Shown here: one piece after another, positions 32,835 to 42,418 of the stretch | Layout: the number at the start of each line of letters is the position of its first letter | How positions within the stretch are numbered: position 1 is the first letter of the stretch | Assembly (NCBI GenBank): GCA_015548865.1 | Contig: JADMXW010000017.1 | Location: 1 to 64,000 of the forward strand | Reading direction: 5' to 3' | DNA from: Serratia marcescens | GTDB lineage: Bacteria; Pseudomonadota; Gammaproteobacteria; Enterobacterales; Enterobacteriaceae | DNA length: 64,000 bases | Translations under genes and position numbers: made by a program | The notes under the pieces: generated by a model | What the model saw: only the letters and a program-made list of their open reading frames with translations | Databases searched by the model: none | What the model was told of the DNA's origin: nothing

Positions 32835-32840
32835 TGCCTC

Positions 32841-32930
32841 GCTGAGAAAATCTAGAACGAAAAATAAGCGTAGTGATACTACTAGGAACCACCTCCTTGG
32901 CCAGCTCAATCTCCCTTGAGCTGGCTTTTT
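32841..32930 (+). ncRNA. cyaR: Hfq-dependent small RNA CyaR
   Basis: The unannotated gap between trhP and yegS holds a close match to E. coli CyaR (RyeE). It starts GCTGAGAAAA and contains the strictly conserved regulatory loop AGGAACCACCTCC. It ends in terminator GCCAGCTCAA/TTGAGCTGGC with loop TCTCCC (as in E. coli) and TTTTT. The stem sequence differs from E. coli but remains perfectly paired. The C-rich loop pairs with ribosome binding sites of targets such as ompX, luxS and nadE in E. coli. Gene order yegQ-cyaR is the same as in E. coli. The exact 5' end is inferred by alignment and -10 position. Confidence 0.92.
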
Positions 32931-33040
32931 CTTTGCTTTTTTTCTGCTTTATCCTCTGTTCTGATACCGCTTGCGGCCATTTCTGTCTACGCTGTTTATA
33001 CTTGTAATCGCCTCTTTTCAGTATAAAAAAGGAGAACGCC

Positions 33041-33940
33041 ATGAGCCAGCATCCCCTATCTCTTCTGATTCTCAATGGTAAAAACACGGATAATGATGCA
33101 CTACGTAGTGCAGTGCAACAGAGCAGAGAAGCAGGGTTTACGCTGCATGTGCGCGTGACGTGGGAACATGGTGATGCAAAACGCTACGTTGAAGAGGCCG
33201 TGCAGCTCAAGGTGAATAATGTGATTGCCGCTGGCGGTGATGGCACCATAAATGAGGTTGCCAGCGCGTTGGTTCAATGTGCACCAGCCCAGCGTCCAAC
33301 ACTGGGGATAATCCCGCTTGGCACAGCAAATGATTTTGCCACCAGTTGCCAGATTCCACTCGATGTTGAACATGCATTACAGTTGGCGTTAAAAGGACAC
33401 GCGACGCCAATTGATGTTGCCTGCGTCAATGACAGCCACTATTTTATCAATATGGCTACCGGTGGCTTTGCCACACGCATCACCACAGAAACGCCTTCAA
33501 AGATGAAATCCGCGTTGGGCGGTGCTTCTTATGTGCTGCACGCCTTGCTGCGTATGGATATGCTGACTGCGGAGCGCTGCGATATTCGCGGCCCCAACTT
33601 TCAGTGGTCTGGTGATACGCTGGTGATCGCGATTGGCAACGGGCGGCAAGCTGGCGGCGGCCAGCCGCTGTGCCCCGATGCGCTCATTAACGACGGGCAA
33701 TTGCAGTTGCGCGTGCTTTCAGCCCAAGAGTTATTACCTAACATGCTTCAGGCACTGTTCACCGGAAGCGAAAATCCAAATGTTATCGCCGCGACGCTGC
33801 CTTGGCTGGAGATCGACGCGCCGGGCAATATCACCTTTAACCTGGATGGTGAGCCGTTAAGCACCAACCGATTTCGTATCGAAATATGCCCTGCAGCCTT
33901 GACCTGTCGGTTACCGCCACAGTGTCCTCTGTTGGCATAA
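33041..33940 (+). CDS. yegS: Lipid kinase YegS
   Basis: Diacylglycerol-kinase-like lipid kinase; E. coli YegS phosphorylates phosphatidylglycerol in vitro. The length of 299 aa is identical to E. coli. The catalytic-domain motif [17 protein letters not shown] is near residue 66, followed by [28 protein letters not shown], and the C-terminal domain with [20 protein letters not shown] and [13 protein letters not shown] precedes the ATG at proper spacing. It converges with psiE, the stops separated by 8 bp. Confidence 0.95.
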   Translation: MSQHPLSLLILNGKNTDNDALRSAVQQSREAGFTLHVRVTWEHGDAKRYVEEAVQLKVNNVIAAGGDGTINEVASALVQCAPAQRPTLGIIPLGTANDFATSCQIPLDVEHALQLALKGHATPIDVACVNDSHYFINMATGGFATRITTETPSKMKSALGGASYVLHALLRMDMLTAERCDIRGPNFQWSGDTLVIAIGNGRQAGGGQPLCPDALINDGQLQLRVLSAQELLPNMLQALFTGSENPNVIAATLPWLEIDAPGNITFNLDGEPLSTNRFRIEICPAALTCRLPPQCPLLA

Positions 33941-33948
33941 ATGCCCTG

Positions 33949-34374
33949 TTACTCACGTTTGAGCCGCTTGCTGTTAGCCAAATAGAGCGTCACCACCAGT
34001 ACCAAAATAGCAGCGGCATAGGCCAAGGTATCCAGAGGGTCTTTGTGATCAACGATAATCAAACGGATAATCGCAGTAATACCAATATAAACAAAATAGC
34101 GCAGCGGGAAATGGTAGCCCGATTGAAAATACTTCACGATAAGCGCGATAAACTCAAAATAGAGGAAGTAGATAACAATCCCTTCAATAAGTTGAAAGGA
34201 AGAATCTTGTTCACTGCTGATCAGCAGCACCTGCGCCAGATGAAATGTCTCTTTCATCAGGAAAATCACCAAAATGGTCGCCAGCAACAATAACCCGATA
34301 TTGAGTATCGTCTGAAGCATTCGTGCCACTTTAAGCCCACGCGCAGAAGCTGGCATATGCAGTCCTTCATCCAT
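33949..34374 (-). CDS. psiE: Phosphate-starvation-inducible membrane protein PsiE
   Basis: A 141-aa inner-membrane protein with four hydrophobic segments. The region [20 protein letters not shown] and the following [20 protein letters not shown] are almost identical to E. coli PsiE (136 aa), as is the C-terminal NSKRLKRE. E. coli psiE is PhoB-activated and CRP-repressed; its molecular role is unknown. The start at 34374 has AAGG upstream; an internal ATG at residue 7 is also possible. It joins the phosphate genes at the start of the window as a second phosphate-linked locus. Confidence 0.93.
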   Translation of the reverse strand: MDEGLHMPASARGLKVARMLQTILNIGLLLLATILVIFLMKETFHLAQVLLISSEQDSSFQLIEGIVIYFLYFEFIALIVKYFQSGYHFPLRYFVYIGITAIIRLIIVDHKDPLDTLAYAAAILVLVVTLYLANSKRLKRE

Positions 34375-34450
34375 ACATATTTACCTTACATCATCATCAA
34401 TTCAACCATGCACCACAATGTCATGGCCCCTGCAAGGGTACGGCAGGCAG

Positions 34451-34468
34451 ATGTCGTTATTATGTCGC
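34451..34468 (+). promoter_or_regulatory. Weak Pho-box-like direct repeat upstream of psiE
   Basis: ATGTCGTTATTATGTCGC has two TGTCG half-sites 11 bp apart, the spacing of PhoB boxes (CTGTCATAAATCTGTCAC). It lies about 80 bp before psiE but in the opposite orientation and with imperfect half-sites. Confidence 0.25.
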
Positions 34469-34500
34469 TGAGGTGTGTGCCCTCAGTCTTAGTCATGTCA

Positions 34501-34569
34501 TATACCCTTCATATTTTAAGCAACATGTGCGTTGGCGGCGCACATGCAACTCGAATGATTTAGGGTATA
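34501..34569. repeat. Internally deleted ERIC element (69 bp)
   Basis: Both ERIC termini are present: TATACCCTTCATATTTTAAG on the left and GCAACTCGAATGATTTAGGG followed by TATA on the right. The central core is missing. Confidence 0.7.
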
Positions 34570-34658
34570 GAGGCCTTTTTACCACACCAATTCCCGTTTT
34601 TACTCATAACGTTTTGGCATTATTTCATTGCGCGACTGACATCATGATGAGAAATGGC

Positions 34659-34686
34659 ATAGCCAGGCAGCATGCTACCTGGCTAT
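34659..34686 (-). terminator. Hairpin after the RND efflux operon
   Basis: ATAGCCAGG/CCTGGCTAT arms with a further paired CAGCATGCTA centre form a long near-perfect hairpin 27 bp beyond the RND stop. No U-tract is seen. Confidence 0.55.
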
Positions 34687-34712
34687 GAAGATAAGCGGAG
34701 TCGTTAGAACCC

Positions 34713-37700
34713 TTAGGAGGAAACAGGCACCGTTTTCTCATCGCGGTTCATACAACTGTAGATCACCGGAAGTACCAGCAGTGTCAACACGGTGGCAAAA
34801 CCCAGACCAAACATGATAACCACAGCCATACTCTGGAAGAAAGCATCGCTCAGTAACGGCGCCAACCCCAGTACCGTGGTAAACGCAGTAAGCAGTATCG
34901 GTCGCAAACGGGACGTCGATGCATCGATGATAGCTTCGCGCATCGGTTTTTGTTCTCGTTGCAAACCGATCTCTTCCACCAACACGATACCGTTACGAAT
35001 CAGCATCCCGCTCAAACTGAGCAAACCAATCAGCGCCATGAACCCGAATGGAATACCGGTGAGCAGGAACCCGACCGTAACGCCGATTAACGCCAGCGGT
35101 ACGGTTAGCCAGATGGCGATGGCATGTTTCACCGAGCTGAACATCAATACGGTGATGATGAACATCACAACAAAGGCTATGGGCAGGCTGGTAAACAGCC
35201 CTGCTTGCGCCTCTTTGGTGCTCTCATAGTCACCGCCCCACTCAAGGCGGTATCCGTGCGGCAATGCAATGGCATCAATATCAGGCTTAATGCGCCCCAG
35301 CAACTCGGCGGAGGTTTCACCACTCTGCGACGCGGGATCGGCTTGTACCGTAAGCGTACGCGTACGATCGCGACGCATAATCAACGGATCTTCCCATTCG
35401 GTCGTGAAGCGACTGACCACATTATCGATCGGAATGAAGGCCTGCCGAGCCTGACTCCAGATCATCACATCGTTTAGCCTGTCAGCATTCAACCGTTCCG
35501 CATCCGGGGTGCGCAGCACAATAGGCATCAATCGTGTGCCGTCACGATATAACCCCACATTGATGCCACCAAAGCTCATCCGTAGAGCGTTATCGATCTC
35601 GCGTTTGTCTACACCCAGCTCGCGCCCAAGGTAATCCGAAAATTGCGGACGGATAACCTTACTGCTCTCCTGCCAGTCATGCATGACGCCATCTGAATCC
35701 GGATCTGAGCTGGCTATCTGTTCCGCCTTAGCCGCTAACGAACGCAATATTGTGGGATCGTTACCGATAAACCGCGCCTCAATAGAGCTGTTATTAGACG
35801 GGCCAAACATAATGCGTTTCGCCTGCCCTTTCACTTCCGGATAATTGGCACGTATATACGCTTCGATATCACCGATAAGAGAGGGGATCTGATTTAAGGC
35901 ATCAGTGCGAACCAGTATCTGCGCATAGTTGGTGTATTGCCGCTGAGCATTGTAAGTGAGCATGAACCGTAACGCCCCTTGCCCTACTGTCACCATGGTA
36001 TTGTCAACACCGGGTTGCTCACTGATGTGTTTTTCTATCTCCGCAGCAACCTTCTCGGTATAAGCGACATCAGTGCTGTACGGCAGCCAGAGATCGACAA
36101 AGAAGATAGGCGTGTTAGACGGAGGAAAGAAACTTTGCCTCACGCTGCCAAAACCGACAACCGCCGCCACTAACAAACCCGCCAATAACGTTAGCGTCAA
36201 CGTGCGCTGGTTAAGTAACTTACTCAGCAAACCGCGGTATACGCGGAACAACCAACCGTCATAAGGGTTTTTCGCAGGAGCATCTGGATCTTGCGCTGCC
36301 ATTTTCTGCTTTTCAAACGCCCACTTGGTGAAAGCAGGCGTCAGCGTCAGCGCGGTAAACCAACTGAGCATCAACGAGATAAGCAGTACCTGAAATAACG
36401 ATTTGCAATACTCACCGGTGGAATCGTTAGACAAACCAATAGGCGCAAACGCCAGTACGGCAATAATAGTCGCCCCCAGCAACGGGAACATGGTCTGTTT
36501 CACTACGCGGTTGATCGCATCCATCGCCGTTGCACCGCGCTGCCGCCCGACTAACACCCCCTCGACGATCACGATGGCATTATCCACCAGCATACTGAGC
36601 GCAATCACCAGCGCCCCGAGCGAGACACGCTGCAATTCGATATTCAGCAGTTTCATGATCAGCAGCGTACCCAGCACGTTCAGCGCCAACGAAGCTGCAA
36701 TCACCAAACCGCTACGTACTCCCATAAAAATCAGCAGTGTGCCGATCACAATCGCCAGTGCCATAAGGAAGTTCATGATGAATCCATTCACCGCCCCCTC
36801 TACCTCGTGGGATTGGTCATAGAACACATTCAATGCCATGCCTGCTGGCCGTTCTGCTTCCAGTTCAGCCAGTCGTGCCTTGATAGCGTTACCCACCACT
36901 ATCACGTTCACGTTTGGCGCGAAAGAAACCCCCACGGAGAGCGCGGCCTGAGTATTCGCGCGATAGATATTGTTAGGTGAGTGCGTCACTCCCTGGCTAA
37001 TGGTAGCAATATCACGCAGGTAGACACTACGTGGGCTACCTGGCTCACTGATCAGCAGGTTGCCCAATTCCTGTACGTTGTCGAACTCACCGGTGGGATG
37101 CAAGCGGATCGACTCGCTGCCAACCAGAAGTTCCCCCGCATTGGACACCACATTTTGCCGGCTGAGCAAATCATACAAGCGCTGCGGCACAATATTGGCA
37201 GCAGTCATCTGCGCACGAGAAATCTCTATTTGCACTTCTTCGGGCAAAACCCCCACGATCGCCACTTTCCCGACACCAGGCACCACCACCAACTCACGGC
37301 GCAGCACCTCAGCAAAATTGCGCAATTCCTGATTGGAATAACCATCGCCATACAGGGAAAAGAAGTAGCCATACACATCGCCAAAATCATCGTTGACGAA
37401 AGGCGGGCTGGCACCGGGTGGCAATTGGCGTGCCGCATCGCCAATACGACGTCGCAATACGTCCCAGATTTGAGGTAAATCATCCGGCCCGTACTGCGCT
37501 TTGATATTGATGGTGATTTGCGACAGCCCCACACTGGAAATTGAGGTGATGTTATCGATGTACGGCAACTGCTGAATGGCATTTTCCAGCGGCAGAGTAA
37601 CCTCCTCCTCGACCTGTTGCGCAGATGCACCGTCATAACGCGTAATGACCACCGCTGTTTTAATGGTAAACGCGGGATCTTCCAATCGGCCAATATTCAG

Positions 37701-37787
37701 GAATGCAATGACGCCACCAATGCCCAGCAATAAAATCGACAACCAGATGCGAGTACCGTTGTTGATAAAGTTCTCTGTCAGTTTCAT
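34713..37787 (-). CDS. RND efflux transporter permease
   Basis: A 1024-residue inner-membrane RND pump with 12 transmembrane helices and two large periplasmic loops. The N-terminal TM1 reaches ILLLGIGGVIAFLNIGRLED. TM4 carries a conserved Asp in ALSMLVDNAIVIVEG, but only one Asp where AcrB and MdtB have a DD pair. The C-terminal repeat shows LLSLSGMLIRNGIVLVEEIG. The sequence is distant from AcrB and MdtB and closer to the VexH/VmeV-like group, so substrates cannot be named. It is coupled to the upstream adaptor gene by a TAATG overlap. No outer-membrane channel gene is adjacent, so it probably shares TolC. Confidence 0.9.
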   Translation of the reverse strand: MKLTENFINNGTRIWLSILLLGIGGVIAFLNIGRLEDPAFTIKTAVVITRYDGASAQQVEEEVTLPLENAIQQLPYIDNITSISSVGLSQITINIKAQYGPDDLPQIWDVLRRRIGDAARQLPPGASPPFVNDDFGDVYGYFFSLYGDGYSNQELRNFAEVLRRELVVVPGVGKVAIVGVLPEEVQIEISRAQMTAANIVPQRLYDLLSRQNVVSNAGELLVGSESIRLHPTGEFDNVQELGNLLISEPGSPRSVYLRDIATISQGVTHSPNNIYRANTQAALSVGVSFAPNVNVIVVGNAIKARLAELEAERPAGMALNVFYDQSHEVEGAVNGFIMNFLMALAIVIGTLLIFMGVRSGLVIAASLALNVLGTLLIMKLLNIELQRVSLGALVIALSMLVDNAIVIVEGVLVGRQRGATAMDAINRVVKQTMFPLLGATIIAVLAFAPIGLSNDSTGEYCKSLFQVLLISLMLSWFTALTLTPAFTKWAFEKQKMAAQDPDAPAKNPYDGWLFRVYRGLLSKLLNQRTLTLTLLAGLLVAAVVGFGSVRQSFFPPSNTPIFFVDLWLPYSTDVAYTEKVAAEIEKHISEQPGVDNTMVTVGQGALRFMLTYNAQRQYTNYAQILVRTDALNQIPSLIGDIEAYIRANYPEVKGQAKRIMFGPSNNSSIEARFIGNDPTILRSLAAKAEQIASSDPDSDGVMHDWQESSKVIRPQFSDYLGRELGVDKREIDNALRMSFGGINVGLYRDGTRLMPIVLRTPDAERLNADRLNDVMIWSQARQAFIPIDNVVSRFTTEWEDPLIMRRDRTRTLTVQADPASQSGETSAELLGRIKPDIDAIALPHGYRLEWGGDYESTKEAQAGLFTSLPIAFVVMFIITVLMFSSVKHAIAIWLTVPLALIGVTVGFLLTGIPFGFMALIGLLSLSGMLIRNGIVLVEEIGLQREQKPMREAIIDASTSRLRPILLTAFTTVLGLAPLLSDAFFQSMAVVIMFGLGFATVLTLLVLPVIYSCMNRDEKTVPVSS

Positions 37788-38872
37788 TAGAGACCTCGCT
37801 CACGAACCCATGCGCGCACTTCCTGATCTGGCGTTAGCTCGCGGGTTCCGGCTGCCACGATCCGCTCGCCTTGAGACAACCCGGAAATAACCTGAATCCC
37901 ATTCGCGGTGAGTTGACCGAGTTCGACCTGACGCGAGGTCACAAAAAGCTTCCCATCTCGTTCATTAACAACCCATACATGCGGTTTATGCTCAGTGGTG
38001 GTATCAGGATTAAATACCGCCTCAACGGGAACAACCACCGCCATCGCACCAGCGCTGCCGGGAAGATTACCCAAATTGATCTTCACTCTGCCGCTCATAC
38101 CTGACAACAAAGGAATGTCTTTAGGACGTGGCATGGTCAGCACCATGCGATAGGTCAGCGCCCCCGACACCGTTTGTGCAGTATGCTCTTTATAACTGGC
38201 AATAAACTCACGCCCAGGCAGGTTGTTCAATTCAACGGTGGGTTGATATTTGGCATTATTAGCATCGATAAGAATAAAAAGGCTTTCGGGAATGCTGAAT
38301 TCCACGTCCAGCAATTCCAGCGCGTTCAAGGTGGCAATAGATTGTCCTGCCGCGACAATTTGATAATTTCGGGCATTAACCATCGCAATCACACCAGGAA
38401 ACGGTGCCCGGATAACAGTATCGTCCAACTCTTCTTTCGCCAATTTTAGCGCAGCCTGTGCAGAATCACGGGCGGCCCGCTGCACGTCCAGCTCCGCACG
38501 CGCCACAATGTGACGTTCACTTAATGCGGCATAACGGCTAAATTGGGTTTGAGCCAAGTTAAAGGTGGCCTGGCGATCCTGTAAGCGTAGTCGCGCATCG
38601 TTGCTGTTAAGCTCTGCAACGACCTGTCCCTGCTTGACCGATTCCCCTTCACGAACCAACAACTGCTCTAATTGTCCGGGGCGCTTAAACGCCAATTCCG
38701 TTCTGTCTCCAGCAATAATTCTGGCGGGGAAAATACGCACGCCTTGCTGCGCGCTGTTGCTCACTTCCAGAATGCTTACAGGCCGTACAGTAATACTTTT
38801 CTCGGGCGCCTCCCTGTCACAAGCAGAAATAAAAAACGCGAGAAGCAAAACAACGATAAATTTTATTTTCAC
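37787..38872 (-). CDS. RND efflux periplasmic adaptor, lipoprotein type
   Basis: Membrane fusion protein partnering the downstream RND pump. Starting at the GTG at 38872, the N-terminus KIKFIVVLLLAFFISAC is a lipoprotein signal peptide with lipobox ISAC, so the mature protein is anchored by lipidated Cys. Biotinyl-lipoyl halves (ELAFKRPGQLEQLLVREGES and VIRAPFPGVIAMVNARNYQI) flank an alpha-hairpin. An upstream in-frame GTG at 38899 would bury the signal peptide and is rejected, since AAGAGA precedes the chosen start. The length is 361 aa. Confidence 0.88.
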   Translation of the reverse strand: MKIKFIVVLLLAFFISACDREAPEKSITVRPVSILEVSNSAQQGVRIFPARIIAGDRTELAFKRPGQLEQLLVREGESVKQGQVVAELNSNDARLRLQDRQATFNLAQTQFSRYAALSERHIVARAELDVQRAARDSAQAALKLAKEELDDTVIRAPFPGVIAMVNARNYQIVAAGQSIATLNALELLDVEFSIPESLFILIDANNAKYQPTVELNNLPGREFIASYKEHTAQTVSGALTYRMVLTMPRPKDIPLLSGMSGRVKINLGNLPGSAGAMAVVVPVEAVFNPDTTTEHKPHVWVVNERDGKLFVTSRQVELGQLTANGIQVISGLSQGERIVAAGTRELTPDQEVRAWVRERGL

Positions 38873-38996
38873 GATGCAATCTCTTCGGATCAGATTCACG
38901 CGCCGCTACGTCATCGCCATAACCATTATAGCCGTATACGCCATAGCAGAAAGGTAAATCAGGCCTGGCACCTGGTTACAATAAACATCCCATTTA

Positions 38997-39143
38997 GAGC
39001 CTATCCCACTAGGGCAATTTTACTTGCCATGTGGACCCAGGGCAGTGCTCGAAATCCTCACGAACTCCGTGTACGCTCCGGTTCCTGCGCGCTATCCGTG
39101 ACCAAACGCGGACTGCGCCAATGACGCCTACTGGGATAGGCTC
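38997..39143 (+). mobile_element. MITE-like element, copy A
   Basis: Terminal inverted repeats GAGCCTATCCC and GGGATAGGCTC bound 147 bp. Both sides carry TTA, suggesting a 3-bp TNA-type target duplication as made by some IS5-family transposases. The interior contains TGCTCGAAATCCTCACG and GTGTACGCTCCGGTT, shared with copy B at 43443-43586. There is no reading frame of interest. It sits between the RND adaptor and arginine deiminase genes. Confidence 0.65.
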
Positions 39144-39197
39144 TTACTGACACTGCTTGTTCATCAGGCGCCCCAGAGGAACGCCTGATGAGGTGCA

Positions 39198-40472
39198 TTA
39201 ATAATCCACGGGTTCACGGATGATCGGGCACGTCATACAGTGACCACCACCGCGTCCACGGCCCAGTTCACTGCCGACGATCTCGATAACTTCCACCCCT
39301 TCCTTACGCAGTTGGGTATTGGTCTTGGTGTTGCGATCGTAAGCAAGCACGACACCGGGAGACAGGGCGACCATGTTGTTACCGCTGTCCCACTGCTGGC
39401 GTTCGGTGTCGTAATCGTTGCCGGCCGTTTCCACCACACGCAGTTTCTTGAGATTCAAAGCACCCGCGATCGCTTCCGTGAACGTCCCTTTGTCGCGATA
39501 AAGTTTCATCCCGGTTGGGCCATCATCCGGGCGTAAAGAGAAGGTGCGAATCTGGTTCACAATGGCAGGGTAAAGGGTCACAACATCGCGATCGCAGAAG
39601 GTAAACACCGTGTCCAGATGCATTGCGGCGCGCAATCTCGGCATTGCCGCTATCATCACCCGCTCAACGCCCGATGCTTTATTGGCAAACAATGAGGCTG
39701 CCAGTTGCGTGATGGCTTGATGCGAGGTGCGTTCACTCATACCAATCAACACGGTTTTGTTGCCAATCGGCATCACATCCCCCCCTTCCAGCGTTGCAGT
39801 ACCGTGGTGTTTGGTGGGGTCGCCATACCAGATATTGATATCAGCGTTGGCAAAATCCGGGTGGAATTTGTAGATGGCGGTCGTCAGAATGGTCTCTTCG
39901 TGGCGAGCAGGCCAGTAAAGTGGGTTCAAGGTAACACCACCATAAATCCAACAGGTGGTATCACGGGTATAAAGCGTATTCGGCAACGGCGGCAGCAAAT
40001 ATTCGGTAATGCCCGCCGCATCGCGGATCAGATTGAGTTCTTCATGATCGGCATAACCTTCTTTCGCCAGTTCAGTCGTCGACAAACCACCGATCAACAC
40101 TTCGGCCAAGGCCCGCGGTGCCAGCCCATCCAGAAAACTGCGGGTTTCGTTCAAAATGCCCAGAGAGACTTCGTCCGGCACAATCTGCTGATCCAAAATC
40201 CACTTTCTCGCTTCTGGCAGCGCCACGGTTTCCGCCAGCAGGTTATGCATTTCCACCACATCGACACCATGCTCGCGCATTTTAGTCATGAAATCGAAAT
40301 GGTCACGTTTGGCACGTTCAACCCATAATACGTCATCAAATAACAGTTCATCGCAGTTGCTCGGTGTGAGCCGATTGTGTGCTTTGCCTGGTGCGCACAC
40401 CATTACTTTATGCAATTTCCCTACTTCCGAATGTACGCCATATTTCTTTTCTGACTTCTTTTTTGTCGACAT
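39198..40472 (-). CDS. arcA: Arginine deiminase
   Basis: Hydrolyses L-arginine to citrulline and ammonia in the cytoplasm. The 424-aa protein has all hallmarks: [57 protein letters not shown], the substrate-binding [19 protein letters not shown], and nucleophile Cys412 in [13 protein letters not shown], equivalent to Cys406 of Pseudomonas ADI. The ATG at 40472 has GAGG upstream. It lies 15 bp after the antiporter gene in one unit. Ornithine carbamoyltransferase (arcB) and carbamate kinase (arcC) are absent from the locus, so an acid-resistance or citrulline-exporting role is possible. Confidence 0.95.
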   Translation of the reverse strand: MSTKKKSEKKYGVHSEVGKLHKVMVCAPGKAHNRLTPSNCDELLFDDVLWVERAKRDHFDFMTKMREHGVDVVEMHNLLAETVALPEARKWILDQQIVPDEVSLGILNETRSFLDGLAPRALAEVLIGGLSTTELAKEGYADHEELNLIRDAAGITEYLLPPLPNTLYTRDTTCWIYGGVTLNPLYWPARHEETILTTAIYKFHPDFANADINIWYGDPTKHHGTATLEGGDVMPIGNKTVLIGMSERTSHQAITQLAASLFANKASGVERVMIAAMPRLRAAMHLDTVFTFCDRDVVTLYPAIVNQIRTFSLRPDDGPTGMKLYRDKGTFTEAIAGALNLKKLRVVETAGNDYDTERQQWDSGNNMVALSPGVVLAYDRNTKTNTQLRKEGVEVIEIVGSELGRGRGGGHCMTCPIIREPVDY

Positions 40473-40487
40473 AATGAGCAGCCTCAC

Positions 40488-41999
40488 TTAGATAGTAATA
40501 ATGCCTGTCGCAATGCTGTAGATTGCAACAATGGCGGCGACCAGAACGATAGCGAAAATCCCAAGTTCAGTTTTATTGAACAGCGCAACCCGCTGCTCCC
40601 GTTTAGCCATGATGTACAACACGGTGCCCGGTCCATAAATCACGGCCGACAGCAGCAGGTATTTCATCCCTCCGGCATACAGCATCAACAGGGCATACAG
40701 TGTCGCAAGGAGTGCAAACGTGAAATCTTTTCGGTGATCGCGCCTGTCAGTTTCGTAAGTCTCTCCCGTCCAGGCCAGTTTCAATCCGTAAGCAGCCACC
40801 AACAGATAGGGAATAAGGGTTAATGAGCTGGTCAACTCGATCGCCAGTTGAAAGGCATACTGGCTAAACAGCATCAGGATCAGGAACACCTGAATAGTGA
40901 TATTGGTGAGCCAAACGGCCGCAGAAGGAACGGCATGCTTGTTCTCGGTCATGAAGACTTTCGGCATGCTTTGGTGTTTCGCAGCGGAAAATAGCACTTC
41001 GGCAGCCAGCAATGACCAGGATAAATAGGCACCAAGGACGGAAACAATCAAACCAACACTGATAAAGACTCGGCCCCACGGCCCTACCACAGCTTCCAAT
41101 ACGCCCGCCATGGAAGGTTGACGCATGCCTGCCAATTCCGGACGAAGCAGCACGCCGTAAGAGAGTAGTGTTACCAGCACCAACAGCCCTAACACGCCAA
41201 TAAACCCCATCACCGTGGCAATCCCAACGTGACGGCGCTCTTTGGCATAACGGGAATAGACGCTGGCACCCTCGATACCCAAGAAGACAAAAACGGTCAC
41301 CAGCATAGTGCTACGGATCTGGCTGAATAAAGATTCAGGCTCCTGAGCTGGCACAATCGCCGCCGCTGCGTGACCTGCATAGCCATAATCATTCAGATGC
41401 TCCAGATCGGGCGTTACGGCCGCCGTTACAGGCGAACCCCAGAAGTTCTGCATGAAGATGTCGCTTTGAAATGCGAAGATCAGCACCCCGACAAATGCAA
41501 TAATCGGGACAATTTTTGCCACAGTGGCAATGGTATTGATGGTGGCGGCATTTTTGACACCATTGAGCACCAGAAAATGGAATCCCCACAGGATGATTGA
41601 CGACACCACCAATGCAGATATCGTGTTGCCATCCCCAAAGACCGGAAAAAAAGCACCCAGAGTGGATTTGATCAGCACGAAATAGGAGACGTTACCGATA
41701 CAGGTTCCTGCCCAGAACCCTAATGCGGAAGCAAACCCCAGATAATCACCAAATCCCTCCTTCGCATAAATAAAGACACCAGAATCAAGATCGGGTTTAC
41801 GTTGCGCCAGTGATTGAAAAACGAATGCCAGCATTAACATGCCGCCACCCGCGATGCACCATGCGATAATGGCGCCGAATCCCCCGGTTGCGCGTCCAAA
41901 TGTCGCCGGTAATGAAAATATTCCAGCGCCAATCATGGATCCCACGACCAACGCCGTGAGAGACCACAAAGACAGCTTATTTACTGATGAGCTCGTCAT
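40488..41999 (-). CDS. arcD: Arginine antiporter, APA family (ArcD-like)
   Basis: A basic amino acid/polyamine antiporter with 12-13 transmembrane helices and 503 aa. The TM1 motif VVGSMIGAGIFSLPATFGRA contains the unwound substrate-binding GAGIFSLP typical of APA arginine:ornithine antiporters. TM6 FVFLGIEGASVYSRYAKERR is also characteristic. The ATG at 41999 is preceded by AGGAAGGA. It is upstream of arcA in one operon, which supports arginine import in exchange for ornithine or citrulline. Because arcB is missing here, the counter-substrate is open. Confidence 0.88.
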   Translation of the reverse strand: MTSSSVNKLSLWSLTALVVGSMIGAGIFSLPATFGRATGGFGAIIAWCIAGGGMLMLAFVFQSLAQRKPDLDSGVFIYAKEGFGDYLGFASALGFWAGTCIGNVSYFVLIKSTLGAFFPVFGDGNTISALVVSSIILWGFHFLVLNGVKNAATINTIATVAKIVPIIAFVGVLIFAFQSDIFMQNFWGSPVTAAVTPDLEHLNDYGYAGHAAAAIVPAQEPESLFSQIRSTMLVTVFVFLGIEGASVYSRYAKERRHVGIATVMGFIGVLGLLVLVTLLSYGVLLRPELAGMRQPSMAGVLEAVVGPWGRVFISVGLIVSVLGAYLSWSLLAAEVLFSAAKHQSMPKVFMTENKHAVPSAAVWLTNITIQVFLILMLFSQYAFQLAIELTSSLTLIPYLLVAAYGLKLAWTGETYETDRRDHRKDFTFALLATLYALLMLYAGGMKYLLLSAVIYGPGTVLYIMAKREQRVALFNKTELGIFAIVLVAAIVAIYSIATGIITI

Positions 42000-42418
42000 G
42001 GTATTCCTTCCTGACACAAGGCCATTGATGTGATGTGCTATTGAAGAGTATTAATTTTCTGACCTACTCTTTTTCTGTAAGGATACAAACAACAAGATTT
42101 TTTAAGGGAAATATCTGATTTGAACGTAGAGAGTGGCACTCACTCCTATTTATTATAGCTATCACTTCAATAATATTAGAAAAAATAGCAATATCCAGAC
42201 GACACCCATCAATCACAAAAAATTAGGATATTGATTACACAGCTCTACTAAAAACATTAAAAATCATGAAGTAAAATGAAAAAAAAACGGAGACAAACGT
42301 AGTGACAGCGCGTTTTGTGCAGACATCTCACTAGGCGACCCAACGTTTTAACACTACTCTTATCTTTAGGAAAAACAGTAATATAACCATAGGATTTACG
42401 GCCAAAGGTGAATGCGCC
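42000..42418. other. AT-rich promoter region of the arginine deiminase operon
   Basis: Between the divergently oriented antiporter and acyltransferase-like genes, this 419 bp is markedly AT-rich. ATTGATTACAC near 42230 vaguely recalls an FNR half-site. No full FNR, ArgR or other operator could be identified. A 61-codon minus-strand frame near 42257-42442 is not credible as a gene. Confidence 0.4.

Noticed and set aside
32710-33040. Small ORFs between trhP and yegS
   Set aside because: The conserved elements here are those of the CyaR RNA and its promoter; the short frames have no ribosome binding site and cross the sRNA terminator.
39705-40328. 207-codon open frame antisense to arginine deiminase
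   Set aside because: The opposite strand encodes a textbook ArcA with all catalytic motifs; the antisense product has no recognisable domain.
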